64,000 bases of DNA from Meta bourneti (taxonomy: Eukaryota; Arthropoda; Arachnida; Araneae; Tetragnathidae): contig OW119933.1 of NCBI GenBank assembly GCA_933210815.1, forward strand, positions 105,087,780 through 105,151,779, read 5' to 3'. The notes under the pieces were generated by a model. That model was not told where the DNA came from and made no database searches. It saw nothing but the letters and a program-made list of their open reading frames with translations. Shown in pieces: positions 20,101 to 29,491 of this stretch (the stretch's first letter is position 1; the number at the start of each line of letters is the position of its first letter). The position numbers were made by a program, and so were the translations under genes.

Positions 20101-21733
20101 TGAAGAAGAAGTGTTGAAAGAAAAGAGGAAAGAAATAGTATCATCTATGGTGAACCTTCAAAATATAGACAATTCCTTCATCTATAAGTTTTCGAGCTAT
20201 AGCAAAACTATAAGAATTATTGCCTGGCTACTTCGATTCATTAATAATTGTCGGATTCCGAGAAATACTAGAAAATATGGTAGCCTTGATTCCGAAGAAA
20301 TTTCTGTAGCTGAGTATGGAGTTATCAGAATAATACAGAAAGAAAGCTTCGTTAATGAACAAGATGAAAAGTTAAAAGCTCTGGGAGCCTTCAAAGATAA
20401 AAACGATATCATCCGATTGAAAACAAAACTTTTATATCGACCAGATAGTGAAGATTTTAAGATGCCTGCAATTTTACCATCCAAACATGAAGTTGTAATG
20501 CGTATAGTGATACACTATCATGTAAAAAATGCTCATGCTGGGACTCAAATGCTGCTTAACATTTTAAGAGAGCGATTCTGGATTCTGCATGGTAGAAAGA
20601 CAGTGAGATCTATCCTATCCAAATGTATTGTCTGTAAGAGACATTCTGCGAAGAAGCTTGATACTCTCACTGCATCTCTTCCAGAGGACCGTATACGAGA
20701 GGCTGCTGTATTTGAGATCTGTGGTGTTGACCTGGCGGGACCACTGTTTCTCAGAGATAATAACAAATCTTGGGTTTGTCTATTCACATGCGCTGTCTAT
20801 AGGGCAGTACACATTGAATTAGTGGCTTCTTTATCTACGCAATCCTTCTTAATGGCTTTGCGCAGGTTCATAGCCCGTAGAGGAAGATGCAGCACTATCT
20901 ATTGTGACAATGGCTCCAATTTTGTGGGTGCTTCAAATTTGCTAGGTGCACTGGATTGGAACCTTATTGTGAGTGACACTGCTTTTCATCCTATTAAGTG
21001 GAAATTCAACCCACCGACTGCCTCTTGGTGGGGTGGATGGTGGGAGAGACTGATCGGTATTCTTAAAAGGTTATTGAGAAGAGTACTGGGCCGATCTTCT
21101 TTAACTTATGAACAGATGACGACGGTGCTATGTGATTGCGAATCCATAATTAATTCACGACCGATAACGTATGTCGCGGATAATGACGCAGAGCTGATTC
21201 CATTGACTCCTTCAATGTTCCTGCAAGATATCAAAATGAGTGGTGTTCCTGACTGTGATAGAATTGATCACCAGAGTCTTAACCAACGTGTTAAGTATCG
21301 ACAAAATTTACAAAAAGCCTTAAGAAATAGATTTCGATCGGAATACTTGGGAGCTCTGCTTCAGAGACCAGAACGTAAAAGAGCTGCCGAAGTAGTAGTT
21401 GGTGACGTTGTCTTGATTGGAAGCGACAACACGAAACGTATCAGTTGGCCACTTGGGAAAATAATCGAGGTAATCCCAGGGAAAGATGGTGTTACAAGAC
21501 TTGTGAGACTAAAAACTGCAAGAGGTGAGTTGCTTCGACCGATACAACGCCTCTATCCTTTAGAAGTGTCATCAGCAGAGTCAGTTCTAGTTAGAGAAAA
21601 ATTGCCAAGTACGAAATTAAGTGAGCAACCAACAGTCAGTCAATCAGTTGACTGCAATGTTGAATCTTCTGAGGATGTAAGAAAAACTAGAAGTGGCCGT
21701 AGCATTAAAATGCCTCATAAACTGGACTTGTGA
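17189..21733 (+). CDS. BEL/Pao gag-pol polyprotein, 1514 aa, intact
   Basis: This single frame encodes all replication functions. Residues about 110-260 are a DUF1759-type gag region (IQLPTFNGDLRNWVRFW). Three CCHC-like knuckles follow: C360-C363-H367-C372, C393-C396-H401-C406 and C412-C415-H419-C424. The protease is DUF1758/retropepsin-like with AIIDSASQRS at 481-490, Asp at 484. Reverse transcriptase covers about 745-960 with TRIRPVFDASAKMRG, Asp816 in ADIRKAF, and YVDN at 899-902 in place of YMDD, a usual BEL/Pao form. RNase H should lie between this and 1090. The integrase zinc module is H1111-H1116-C1146-C1149. The catalytic D1181, D1240 and E1286 (WWGGWWERLIG) are all present. A DUF5641-type C-terminus ends around 1460. 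Gag and pol share one frame, so no frameshift signal is needed. The start is the first ATG after the primer-binding site. It has no stop or visible damage. Confidence 0.95.
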   Translation: MEAAKKNRTQQRRLFSKACNEFDAEEANLEISDKILFLKVIEEKATLMVNAEENVKQFLFSANIEDDVIEKEIDESESYIDRWRLLQFKLKQLSLSEREDVISNCSVSQQNTLLRYPKIQLPTFNGDLRNWVRFWGQFEKVDKDHNLDPHDKFSYLSQCMEKGSVAEELIKSFPPGGNSYGKAIEQLKLRFGREELLIQVYVRDLLSLVLQKQNMPRKSLRNLYDLLETKLRALEILGVTRDKYASMLFPLVESALPEETLLAWERYRSTSRRSHDEEDQNTTKITKKSDLDSILDFLQDEVQAEERIILASQNFGVETKHNFKLFKEKRAGNNKRKYGDPRQIASAADLLTSSKEQRQCIFCHNLHNSTDCLKIRKMAMKDRENLVEKSGCCFLCLKPGHQVRKCYSKVTCLGCGKRHHILLCHSIKQQAFSPTGKETAELDNVPNEDQALANVSQSPSVMLLTLTVLIRGDGRKRKARAIIDSASQRSYILKNTAKEMKYKREGWEYLQHSLFGGENTGVCKHDVFTLYLTSCDGSYNCHFKVLSQPVICASVPPTMPAIHLKELTDCSIHVSDDYKGPIEILIGADVAGKILTGGYKSLPCGLTAMETRLGWTIMGRIPQISSEENEISVASSMLSTTRTITELWTLDTLGITDPSEKKTKEDLQESAREHFINTVQVDKDNRFVVHLPWLADHPPLPDNFNLALKRLDGTARKLKEENLYDDYNQIFEEWAREGIIEEVPKHEIQLSSHYLPHRHVVKENSTTRIRPVFDASAKMRGSPSLNDCLEKGINLVELIPTILTRFRMNKFGVTADIRKAFLQIRLQENDKDYLRFLWYNENNELKYFRHCRVVFGISSSPFLLNSVIQYHLETILEEAQLGNSKYPVDMVQKFKNSFYVDNCLTSVKTETELHEFIQVATDIMSERKFDLRGCEHNCSHSSTEEVSCVKNKIVPVLGLQWFLKSDTLSINEEEVLKEKRKEIVSSMVNLQNIDNSFIYKFSSYSKTIRIIAWLLRFINNCRIPRNTRKYGSLDSEEISVAEYGVIRIIQKESFVNEQDEKLKALGAFKDKNDIIRLKTKLLYRPDSEDFKMPAILPSKHEVVMRIVIHYHVKNAHAGTQMLLNILRERFWILHGRKTVRSILSKCIVCKRHSAKKLDTLTASLPEDRIREAAVFEICGVDLAGPLFLRDNNKSWVCLFTCAVYRAVHIELVASLSTQSFLMALRRFIARRGRCSTIYCDNGSNFVGASNLLGALDWNLIVSDTAFHPIKWKFNPPTASWWGGWWERLIGILKRLLRRVLGRSSLTYEQMTTVLCDCESIINSRPITYVADNDAELIPLTPSMFLQDIKMSGVPDCDRIDHQSLNQRVKYRQNLQKALRNRFRSEYLGALLQRPERKRAAEVVVGDVVLIGSDNTKRISWPLGKIIEVIPGKDGVTRLVRLKTARGELLRPIQRLYPLEVSSAESVLVREKLPSTKLSEQPTVSQSVDCNVESSEDVRKTRSGRSIKMPHKLDL

Positions 21734-21809
21734 ACTGTTTATATAATTTTGTTTTTGTAATTGTGACTATAACTAGTTGTAAGTTAAATTTTAAGATAAA
21801 AGTTAACTT

Positions 21810-21820
21810 AGGTGGGAGAA
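21810..21820 (+). other. Polypurine tract
   Basis: AGGTGGGAGAA lies immediately before the 3' LTR, where plus-strand DNA synthesis would be primed. It is short and contains one T. Confidence 0.75.
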
Positions 21821-22137
21821 TGTCGGATTGATACTCTACCTGATTATTATCTTTGTTTTGATATATTTAGTAAGTTGCGAATGGCAACAGTCTAGTTTTA
21901 GTTTGTGTTTTATGTACGCAGAGAAATGGCTTCTGAGTTCCTTTGTCGTATTTTTAGAGAGAAATAATACGTATTATTTACGCCATAAATGCTTCTGTTA
22001 TTTTGTGATCTAAAGCAAAGAGTGTACATATTAGAGCTGTAAATAAACTGTTTTGTGTTATAAGGTGTTTTTATGGAACAATTGAGTACACCAACTATAA
22101 TCTGAATACTTCTGATTCCGAAATTCAAAACGGAACA
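21821..22137 (+). repeat. 3' LTR of the BEL/Pao element
   Basis: 317 bp, identical by eye to the 5' LTR apart from one missing 4-base unit. AATAAA lies at 22042-22047. It is followed by the second CTCAG at 22138-22142. Confidence 0.95.
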
Positions 22138-22142
22138 CTCAG
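22138..22142 (+). other. Target-site duplication, right copy (CTCAG)
   Basis: Direct repeat of 16785-16789, flanking the 3' LTR. Confidence 0.85.
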
Positions 22143-22740
22143 AGTCGAAGCAATTTGTTTACGCTTTTCCCGAGTTCAGTTGCTTCCACGTGCCTGCGGC
22201 AGAAAATCGATCCTTTTACGCATGCGCAGAACTGATCCCCATAGCCCAGCCCAGTTTCTAGAAGGGGGAATTGAGACCACTAGGGGTGCTGCAAGGTACT
22301 TCGCAACCGACCAATCGGGTGCAGCTTAGAATCCCAGATATTCTTGGGTAGCAACTGCTGCTCTGGAATCTCTTTTTGTAACTTGATGCTGAGAGGAAAT
22401 GCCTGGGGTGACTGGGACCGGCCACTTGTTCATGGGTCCCCGTTGAAGGTCATTCAACTCATTTAAAGATGAGGGTAGAAAAAAGTGTAGAGGTCACCTT
22501 TTTTCACTCAGGCTGATTTGAGATTTGTACGTTGGTTTCCTCATTTTCGACAAATCTTATCGACTGAGCATAACTTTTAAACAATTGAGCATTTTGGCGT
22601 ACGACATACGTATGTTTATCATAATTACGTTTGAATTGCATTGGGACAAGACACTTTTAGATATATTAATAGAATTGTAACTCTGAATCCGATTTTTAGC
22701 TCATAACTACGAACGGACTTACAGCAATTACAGTTGTTTT
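22143..22740. other. GC-richer anonymous DNA flanking the BEL insertion
   Basis: The 22143-22470 stretch is GC-rich (CCTGGGGTGACTGGGACCGG), as is the left flank at 16470-16785, where AAGATGGCGACCA occurs twice. The retrotransposon therefore landed inside an older GC-rich unit. I do not recognise that unit and see no open frame in it. Confidence 0.35.
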
Positions 22741-22744
22741 TGGG

Positions 22745-22862
22745 GGGTTTTATGGAGCAAGGTCATGCAGCGCAAGACACAAGATATACAATACCAAGTA
22801 AATAGATAAACACAATGGAAGTTTTCCTGGCACAGAAGAGAGAAATACACCCAGGGAGGAAA
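22745..22862 (-). mobile_element. SINE family 2, 3' half
   Basis: GGGTTTTATGGAGCAAGGTC through AGAGAGAAATACACCCAGGG is the complement of the family-2 body and tail. The tRNA head is lost. Confidence 0.55.
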
Positions 22863-22949
22863 TCAATTACGAAGTACCTAACTAAACTGCTTACCTCCAC
22901 ATCATAATTAATAAAAGAATTTTATAAATAGTAAAATATTCCTATAAAA

Positions 22950-23069
22950 GAGGGCAGGTAGGTTTTTAATTAATGTCGCACTCGAGCAACACAACGGGCT
23001 ATTGACGACGGTCCGGGATCAATCCCCAAGGGAAAGAACAGAGGACAACACCACGTAATTTTGAACCAG
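22950..23069 (-). mobile_element. SINE family 1, 3' part
   Basis: The complement of the 3' module (CGGTCCGGGATCAATCCCCA, ACGTAATTTTGAACCA) with a GGTAGGTTTTTAATTAATG tail. Confidence 0.6.
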
Positions 23070-23569
23070 CCTATAAAAGAGGATAACGCTGAGGTTAATT
23101 TTCATGTTATTTTGTTGTAACCTATGAAAAGTTTCTATCAGATTATATGAATAAAAAATTTGACTTTTCAAATGATAAAATGAATCGTAAAGTAGAAAAT
23201 ACTCCCCAATCAATGAATTATTTTTAACATGTTTTGAAGAGTATAAACAGATGCTATTACACACACTTTTTGTACTTTGCACAGTATAGAAACAAATTTC
23301 ATGTAATGTTAACCAAATCTAGAATGGCAGAAATTTATTCTATAAATGGAGCCCTTATCCTTAAAGTAGTGGCCCTTATGGGCACATCTCCTTTAGATGT
23401 GTACGGGCTTCACGCACCCGAGGTACTCTAGTGATCTTTTCTTTCCTACAGAGTTTACTGTCTTTTGTAACAAGGGGTCCCTCTCCCGGAATACCCAAGC
23501 TATCTTTTTCTGCTTTGATCTCACTACTCGATTCCCCAAATCCCTCTTTCTTGCCCTTTCGCAATTTTT

Positions 23570-23635
23570 ACTTGACGTTGTCTTGTGTTTGCCGCGGCTT
23601 GGCCAAATGTGGTCCCTGCGCCATAAAACCTTAAA
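23570..23635 (+). mobile_element. SINE family 2 tail
   Basis: TACTTGACGTTGTCTTGTGT through GGTCCCTGCGCCATAAAACC matches the family-2 3' end. The body is absent. Confidence 0.5.
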
Positions 23636-24111
23636 AAACCTCAAAGTAGTGATAAGAAAATAGAGCAGCTCTGTTTTAAAAAAAATGGGGAAATTTATCT
23701 ATATATAGCATACCATCATATACCTTTGAAACATTTATATAATTCTAAAAAATTAGCTAAAACAATTCCTTCACTGCGTCGGAAATTAGAAAGCGTATAA
23801 AGTAAAAAAGTTAAGAGGGAAAAATCGTATACTTTTTAACAGGGAACAAAGGCATATACTATATACTTCTTTTAATCTTCCTTCACTGAACAAAATTTTA
23901 AACGGACGTTAAATGACAGCTCAAAATGACCGTCTACATATACAAATATAGATGGTTCGATTGATTAAGCAAAGCTTTGGCTGATGGGACGCAACAATAT
24001 TATTAATCGATTCATCACTGAGATGCTTTATTTATTCATTTTTTCATAATTTCAAAAGCATCCAATCTATTGGATTAACTCTAGTTTTGCTAAAACCATT
24101 TTTGCTTCGAA

Positions 24112-24262
24112 GGTAGGTAGCTGAATTAACGTACCCCTGGAACAACACAAGGTCGTGTATGTGGGGCTGGTGCACGTTAAATTTGTCGTGGCCTCAAATG
24201 TCCTCACGTTGGCGTGGTGTGGAAGTTTGGAGAGTGGGGTGGCAGCTCGGGAGTTAACTTGC
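24112..24262. mobile_element. SINE family 1 foldback fragment
   Basis: The first 43 bases (AGGTAGGTAGCTGAATTAAC, then GGAACAACACAAGG) are the minus-strand 3' tail. They are joined directly to plus-strand body sequence (GGGGCTGGTGCACGTTAAAT, CTCACGTTGGCGTGGTGTGG, ending GGGAGTTAAC). Two opposite-strand pieces of one family are fused head to head. Confidence 0.55.
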
Positions 24263-24431
24263 CTTGCGTATCAATTGTAACGTTCTTTTTTGGCAAATTA
24301 GTATGGAAGCTTTACTCCACATTTTTCAATATTTTTAAAAGCAACTGTTAATGCCTCATGAATACGAGATTCTTTGTCAGAATGTTGGTATTTTAGTTCA
24401 TGTTCAAAAAACAAACAATACTTTATAACAA

Positions 24432-24500
24432 GGTATGAAAAAGTCATGATTTAAAAAAAAATCATAAATCGGATTTGATTTAAATCCGATTTTATTAATT
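24432..24500. repeat. Left member of a distant inverted-repeat pair
   Basis: GTATGAAAAAGTCATGATTT, then GGATTTGATTTAAATCCGATT, is inverted at 28868-28945 (CAAATCC, then AATCACGATTTTTTCATAC). This resembles the ends of a DNA transposon of about 4.5 kb, but no clear target duplication flanks the pair, and the interior is full of unrelated repeats. Confidence 0.4.
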
Positions 24501-24599
24501 CTCTCCTTAAAAGTACAAGTTTAAATTTGTTGGACATGAGACACGCAAATTAGTGTGTAACACCTCTAGTTTTCCCAGTGTTACGACTTAACGCTGTCC

Positions 24600-24890
24600 C
24601 ATATAGTGCCACGAGTCTTCGTGTGGGAAATCTATTGGTTGTTCGTATCAAGGGTCCATCATCTGGTGACGCATTCTAGAACAATTCGGCACTCAGCCTC
24701 CATTGGGAGTCGGATGGTATTTTTTGGCTGTGCGATATCTTCCCATCCATCCTCACTTAATTATGTCTTTTGTCCGATAAAATGTTTTGCTGATGTTAAA
24801 CTTGGAGAATTCTTCCCCTCCTAAGACATCTCATTATTACAATGGCGCCCAACTAAAAGAGGCCTAATCCTCTCCTCGGTAATTAATGTG
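24600..24890 (+). other. Possible non-LTR retrotransposon 3' end
   Basis: A more GC-rich stretch with a 72-codon frame (SRMVFFGCAISSHPSSLNYV), followed by ATGGCGCCCAACTAAAAGAGG and a short AT-rich tail. The texture resembles the 3' untranslated regions of arthropod non-LTR elements, but I see no diagnostic domain. Confidence 0.25.
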
Positions 24891-25200
24891 CCCTTTACAT
24901 ATATTAGTATTTTCATTTGGGTATACAAAATTTTTATGTGACCCTCACATTATTTCTTGATATAATTTTCATTTAGGTATACATTTTCTTATGTGACCCT
25001 CACTTGTCCTTTAGTCATTTTTATTTGTTTATACACTATTTGAAATGATCCTCATACAAATTTGTGAATATTCTTATGCAATTTTGTTTTATTTTATTTG
25101 GTACATGATTACTGATTGTGATTACTTAGAATATTTTTAAATGACCCCACATAATAATTATCAAAGTATTTTTGTATCTGCTACTATCTATTGATTATAC

Positions 25201-25240
25201 CAGTGGTTCTCAAACTGTGGGGCTCATAAGGCGGTTTTTT
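25201..25240 (+). mobile_element. hAT-type terminal inverted repeat, truncated element
   Basis: CAGTGGTTCTCAAACTGTGG plus GGCTC is a classic hAT 5' terminus. After 40 bases it is cut by the start of the 547-bp duplicated segment. A GGCACCTCAGAAGATGCAGG stretch at 28955-28975, typical of hAT subterminal sequence, may be a displaced piece. Confidence 0.55.
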
Positions 25241-25787
25241 GGACAGTTGGAGCAAAACTGTACCCTTTGTACCAACCTTAGAATAGAACAGATACGGAAT
25301 GGATTGTGAGATATTCATTGTATCATATGTACATAAATCATTTTATGGTAAAATTGTGCATTCCCCTCTGTGTTCACCACATTAAACATGTGGGCACTCC
25401 TTTGGTGCTTAAGCATACTTTTTAAATGTTAGGGTGTTATGGAGAAATGATATTCTGAAAATTAATTCTTCATAATTACTATTGTAATAAAAAGGCATTT
25501 TCAGACACAATTCAAATTTAATCTCAGAAAATTCTTTAACACTCTCCAATGAATAGTAAACAGTTGATTAGAAAAGTTATTTTTCAAGCAAACAATTAAA
25601 AATTTCACAAGAATTACTTTCGATTTTCCTTGATTCAAACTAAATATCAGACTGCCAGATCAAATGATGTTTGGCACTTGAAATGCCATCTGCAAGATAT
25701 ATGTTTAAGTTTCAGAAACATTGAGTAATTTTTGACAAGGCAAACAGAATAATTAATTTATCAGGTGAAATATTTGAAATCAAATAA
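25241..25787. repeat. 547-bp direct repeat, copy 1
   Basis: Identical to 26381-26927 at 546 of 547 positions by line-by-line comparison, with no indels. The single difference is T at 25698 versus G at 26838. The related locus near 59510 has G at that site, so the change is probably in copy 1. The last 120 bases (GGCACTTGAAATGCCATCTG onward) are upstream flank of the non-LTR pseudogene. Confidence 0.97.
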
Positions 25788-27165
25788 CAAATTATCATAA
25801 AACAATTTTAAAAATAATTTAACCTAGAGGTCAAGATAACTAAATAGACCATTGTGTGTGTTCACAGTGCAACACCAACAAAAAGTAGAGTTGTAGCAAT
25901 GAAATCCATTCAAGCAATGACATGTAGTACGATGTATAAATTGAAATTACAGAACTGGAAGTCAAAAAGATGCCAAATTCAGTAATATGCGTGAATAATC
26001 TAGAATTTTCTTCTAAAGGCAACAAATAAATTGCCATTGACGAAGGGCTAAACTACATCATGTCTGTTCCGAACCCAAAGGTCATTTGGATTTTGTCCGA
26101 TAGTTGCCTCCATCCAACATCTAATTGGCAGTGTGGAAGATAGAACTGGCATAGCAATCCTTAACAAACTCAAGCATGTCCCATCGTTGTGTGAGGTGCA
26201 CCTACAGTGGATCCCTTCACAAGTGGACCTAAGGGGAAAAAGTAGTGGATAATTTGTCGTAGGAGGGTGTCGATGCACCATTTTCCGTTACCCACTCATT
26301 GACGTCTCTTCAGCTTTACTCCATTAGAAATAATCTTGATAAGACATGGATCGTTCCCCCAGTACTCTTGGTAACGCCCTGGACAGTTGGAGCAAAACTG
26401 TACCCTTTGTACCAACCTTAGAATAGAACAGATACGGAATGGATTGTGAGATATTCATTGTATCATATGTACATAAATCATTTTATGGTAAAATTGTGCA
26501 TTCCCCTCTGTGTTCACCACATTAAACATGTGGGCACTCCTTTGGTGCTTAAGCATACTTTTTAAATGTTAGGGTGTTATGGAGAAATGATATTCTGAAA
26601 ATTAATTCTTCATAATTACTATTGTAATAAAAAGGCATTTTCAGACACAATTCAAATTTAATCTCAGAAAATTCTTTAACACTCTCCAATGAATAGTAAA
26701 CAGTTGATTAGAAAAGTTATTTTTCAAGCAAACAATTAAAAATTTCACAAGAATTACTTTCGATTTTCCTTGATTCAAACTAAATATCAGACTGCCAGAT
26801 CAAATGATGTTTGGCACTTGAAATGCCATCTGCAAGAGATATGTTTAAGTTTCAGAAACATTGAGTAATTTTTGACAAGGCAAACAGAATAATTAATTTA
26901 TCAGGTGAAATATTTGAAATCAAATAATCTCTCAAATAATCTAAATAATCTCTTGCTTTCAATTGCGACAGACATATTCAGACAGCGCTCTCCCACTTTA
27001 TCAGTGGCCACCTGAGGAGTCATATTTTCTGTGGTCAGATTCATCCTGTTTCCTTGAATGCCAATCTGACCAGGCCTCCCCAACACTCATTCTCGAGTTG
27101 ACCTGTTTTCTCAACAACTTTTGGTGTACGACTTTGTGTGGGTGAATGAACTTGTGGATTTGGTA
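25788..27165 (+). pseudogene. Non-LTR retrotransposon RNase H and C-terminal region, interrupted
   Basis: Plus-strand translation across shifted frames shows an RNase H tail: HLIGSVEDRTGIAILNKLKH, then CEVHLQWIPSQVDLRGK at 26190-26240, where RNase H of Jockey/I-type elements has W-(I/V)-P-(S/G)-H-x-G. It continues with PFSVTHSLTSLQLYSIRNNL. After an interruption at 26381-26946 it resumes with QTAFSHFISGHLRSHIFCGQ, CQSDQASPTLILE, and ends LVYDFVWVNELVDLV at about 27160. This ordering matches the pol C-terminus of arthropod non-LTR elements. Stops and frameshifts are present. The reverse transcriptase is missing. A close relative is at 59950-60530. Confidence 0.65.
26381..26927. repeat. 547-bp direct repeat, copy 2, inserted in the pseudogene
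   Basis: It splits the RNase H pseudogene right after ...TPW (GTAACGCCCTGG). The relative at 60280 reads straight through (CGCCCTGGAATTTATCTTGC), so this copy is a duplicative insertion. A further 19 bases of AATCTCTCAAATAATCTAAA-type filler follow before the pseudogene resumes near 26947. The junction shares CTGG/TTGG-like microhomology. Confidence 0.95.
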
Positions 27166-27185
27166 TAGCTGGAGCTAGACGTGGA

Positions 27186-27640
27186 GATTAATAAATAAAA
27201 TGACATGCAATATATTTGTTAATCAATGTGAATGAATACATGAATGAAAAAAACATGTTTAAAAATGTAGTAATTTCTGAGGCTAAGATTAGAAATAAAG
27301 AAAAAATAAACATTTTAAGTTATTTTCGTATTCTGCTTTTTCAAGAATGTGTAGTTATTTTTATTCACTTTTTATTTATTCCCCAAGTTTAATGTGTGAA
27401 GCAGCTTTGAGGTATGTTTTGCTTATCTCTGGACTTCACTGTAGCAGCACATTATCAGTAATATAAGAAAAATGTACTAGTTTTCAATAAAAAGAACAAT
27501 TATAGATATTTTCTATAAAACAGTGCTTATATACATTGTGAATGATACATAAAATAAGCTCTTCAGTTTTTTATGCAAACAATAATTTGCAATTTCCTGA
27601 AAAACTAGTTTTTAAATAGAAAATTCTTGAATGTTTGTTT
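27186..27640. repeat. Diverged third copy of the duplicated intronic block
   Basis: AAAATGACATGCAATATATT through TGAAAAACTAGTTTTTAAAT matches 37663-38100 and 62070-62510 with substitutions and small indels. The two later copies are almost identical, so this one separated earlier. Confidence 0.85.
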
Positions 27641-27676
27641 CTGGTGACTATTTCTTATGGCATCAATAAATTTCTT

Positions 27677-27979
27677 TTAGTTAAGGTGATTATATTTATG
27701 GAAGAGCAACATTGTAAAAACTCCCGACCATTTAAAGAATTTCCTTGGATCATGACTACGTATACTGATGTGGTTGACATATTCATCTAATAAAAATGGT
27801 ATAAACCTTGAATATTGAACATGCATTAACTGGCTTCTATTACTTTCCAGAAATATTTTTATTCCTTGTTCTTTGATGTCAAAAATTTGTTTATGTAAAA
27901 TAGATACATGAAGCAGGATTGGCTGAACGGATGGTTGAACAGTATCATCGAACAGGGCACATTTCACGCCTAGAATCAC
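27677..27979 (-). other. Candidate host exon, unidentified
   Basis: A 100-codon minus-strand frame (CALFDDTVQPSVQPILLHVS, HDPRKFFKWSGVFTMLLF) with a codon texture better than the surrounding DNA. A polypyrimidine-type acceptor (AGTCTTGTAG then G) lies immediately upstream. I do not recognise the protein, and no partner exon is evident. Confidence 0.25.
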
Positions 27980-29145
27980 CTACAAGACTAAATGCCGATT
28001 ATTTTGGTTGAATTTTATCGATGTTAAAGTTGACTATTAATATGAGCATTTTTAAAATTTCCGATTAAAATCACCACTGTGAAGGAGGGCAAAACACGTG
28101 AACCAGTTTTGTTCTGCTAGAACCATGGTAAGATTTTGTCCGTAATAAGAAAACAAGTGTGCGTTTCTTGTATGTTATGTATAAACTGTGCTTGGAATAT
28201 AACAGAAGTCCTTTGTTCAAGATCCATTGCTGAGAAATTAAAAAAATTTTCTTTAAATTGATTTCAATTTTTGTACATTTTCATGTCTAGTCTCATTTTT
28301 TACTATTTACTTTAAATAACATTTAACAAATAAGTACTTTTTGCAAGCTAAATATTAATGAGTAGGAATTTTTTCATGAATTTTGTTGCAAGTTCCTTTA
28401 TGAAGGCGACATTTTTCTCAAAAACAAGTCTTAACCAATTATTTTATATAAAAATAACCAAAGAAATTCTATACATTTTTTTCATGATAAATATAATGCG
28501 AAAAATTCTTAAATTTGTCTGATCTTTGATTAAATTTACAAACATTTATATGGTGTTAGTGGGATCCTACAACCTTTATTTATTAGGTCCAAAAAATTTC
28601 ATACTACTGATTATGGGTTAAAATCAAACTAATCTAAATTGCTCGAGAACCAAGCGGGAAAACATTGCTCAAGCATGGCATTTGTTGTACTGTTCTATTT
28701 ACTCTATCCTTTGCTAATTCCTGTATTGCATTTTAATCTTTCAAAAATTTACCCTGCTATATTTCCTAACACATTAATGTTATTCATAAATATTAATGCT
28801 TAAAACAAAACTATCTAGAAACTACTGTGATTTGCGTCTCATGTCTAAGCTTAAACTTGAATCCAACTTGATTTTTTTTAAAATCTGATTTAAATCAAAT
28901 CCAAATTTTAAGATTAAAAAAAATCACGATTTTTTCATACCCACAGTGAGGCACCTCAGAAGATGCAGGGGCCCCATTTAGTTCCAATCATTCGCAAACA
29001 CACACCGTTCAATGGTATTTTATAATTTAAGCAAAGAAAACAAGCATCTTTACTAAGCATTTTGACAGTACTTATTGATCAACCCAATATACTCAACGTG
29101 AGCAAATACTATGATTTCTCCCCATCAGCTATCCTTTCTTTGTAT
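27980..29145. other. AT-rich DNA, no gene seen
   Basis: Nothing is recognised except the inverted-repeat partner at 28868-28945 and the hAT-like patch just after it. Confidence 0.5.
28868..28945. repeat. Right member of the 24432/28945 inverted-repeat pair
   Basis: Complementary to 24432-24500 with several mismatches. It ends TTTTTTCATAC. Confidence 0.4.
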
Positions 29146-29206
29146 GTCTATTTACTTGACATAGTCTTCCGTAGCTTGGCCAAGTATGTCCACTAAGCCT
29201 TAAACC
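29146..29206 (+). mobile_element. SINE family 2 tail fragment
   Basis: TTACTTGACATAGTCTTCCG through AGCCTTAAACCCAACC is a diverged family-2 3' end. Confidence 0.4.
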
Positions 29207-29485
29207 CAACCAACCTCCTTGTAGCAAACTAAACAAAGGATCTTTAGATGAATTTCAAATTTACGTACAATTTGACCTCAGTTTAGTATCTAAGGTTTTT
29301 CACTTCAAACAGGCCCTTCCCTTCACACCTAAAATAACAATTATTCACAAAGCCTTAGCAGAAATGAATCCTTAGCCTTTTTAATTGCCATGTGGACTTT
29401 ACTTTTTTAAGTTTAGATTTTTTTTTGTCATGAAAATAAAATTTAGAAATGGAGTGACACTTTAACAAAGGTATTTCACATACTT

Positions 29486-29491
29486 TTTATT
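29486..29491 (-). terminator. Candidate polyadenylation signal of the RING gene
   Basis: TTTATT on the plus strand is AATAAA on the minus strand, 350 bases past the stop codon at 29839. It would give an AT-rich 3' untranslated region of ordinary length. Confidence 0.4.

Larger units (their letters stand above)
16790..22137 (+). mobile_element. Complete BEL/Pao LTR retrotransposon
   Basis: A 5348-bp element with all parts in order: 321-bp 5' LTR, tRNA primer-binding site two bases downstream, one long gag-pol frame, purine-rich tract, 317-bp 3' LTR and flanking 5-bp CTCAG duplications. The LTRs begin TGTCGG and end GGAACA. By eye they differ only by one 4-base indel (GAGT after ATGCTTCT, present in the 5' copy). 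Near-identity of the LTRs and an unbroken 1514-codon frame mean a very recent insertion that may still be mobile. No envelope-like frame follows pol. Confidence 0.95.

Noticed and set aside
18222..20787. Minus-strand frames of 77-95 codons inside the BEL/Pao gag-pol
   Set aside because: They are antisense shadows of a clearly coding 1514-codon frame.
23376..23663. Cluster of overlapping frames on both strands near 23.4-23.7 kb
   Set aside because: The frames overlap each other and a family-2 SINE tail, and none has a recognisable motif.
26048..26281. Minus-strand 77-codon frame, also at 59952-60185, as a conserved gene
   Set aside because: The plus strand at the same place reads as RNase H and C-terminal motifs of a non-LTR retrotransposon. 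The minus frame is a shadow, kept alike because the two loci are related.
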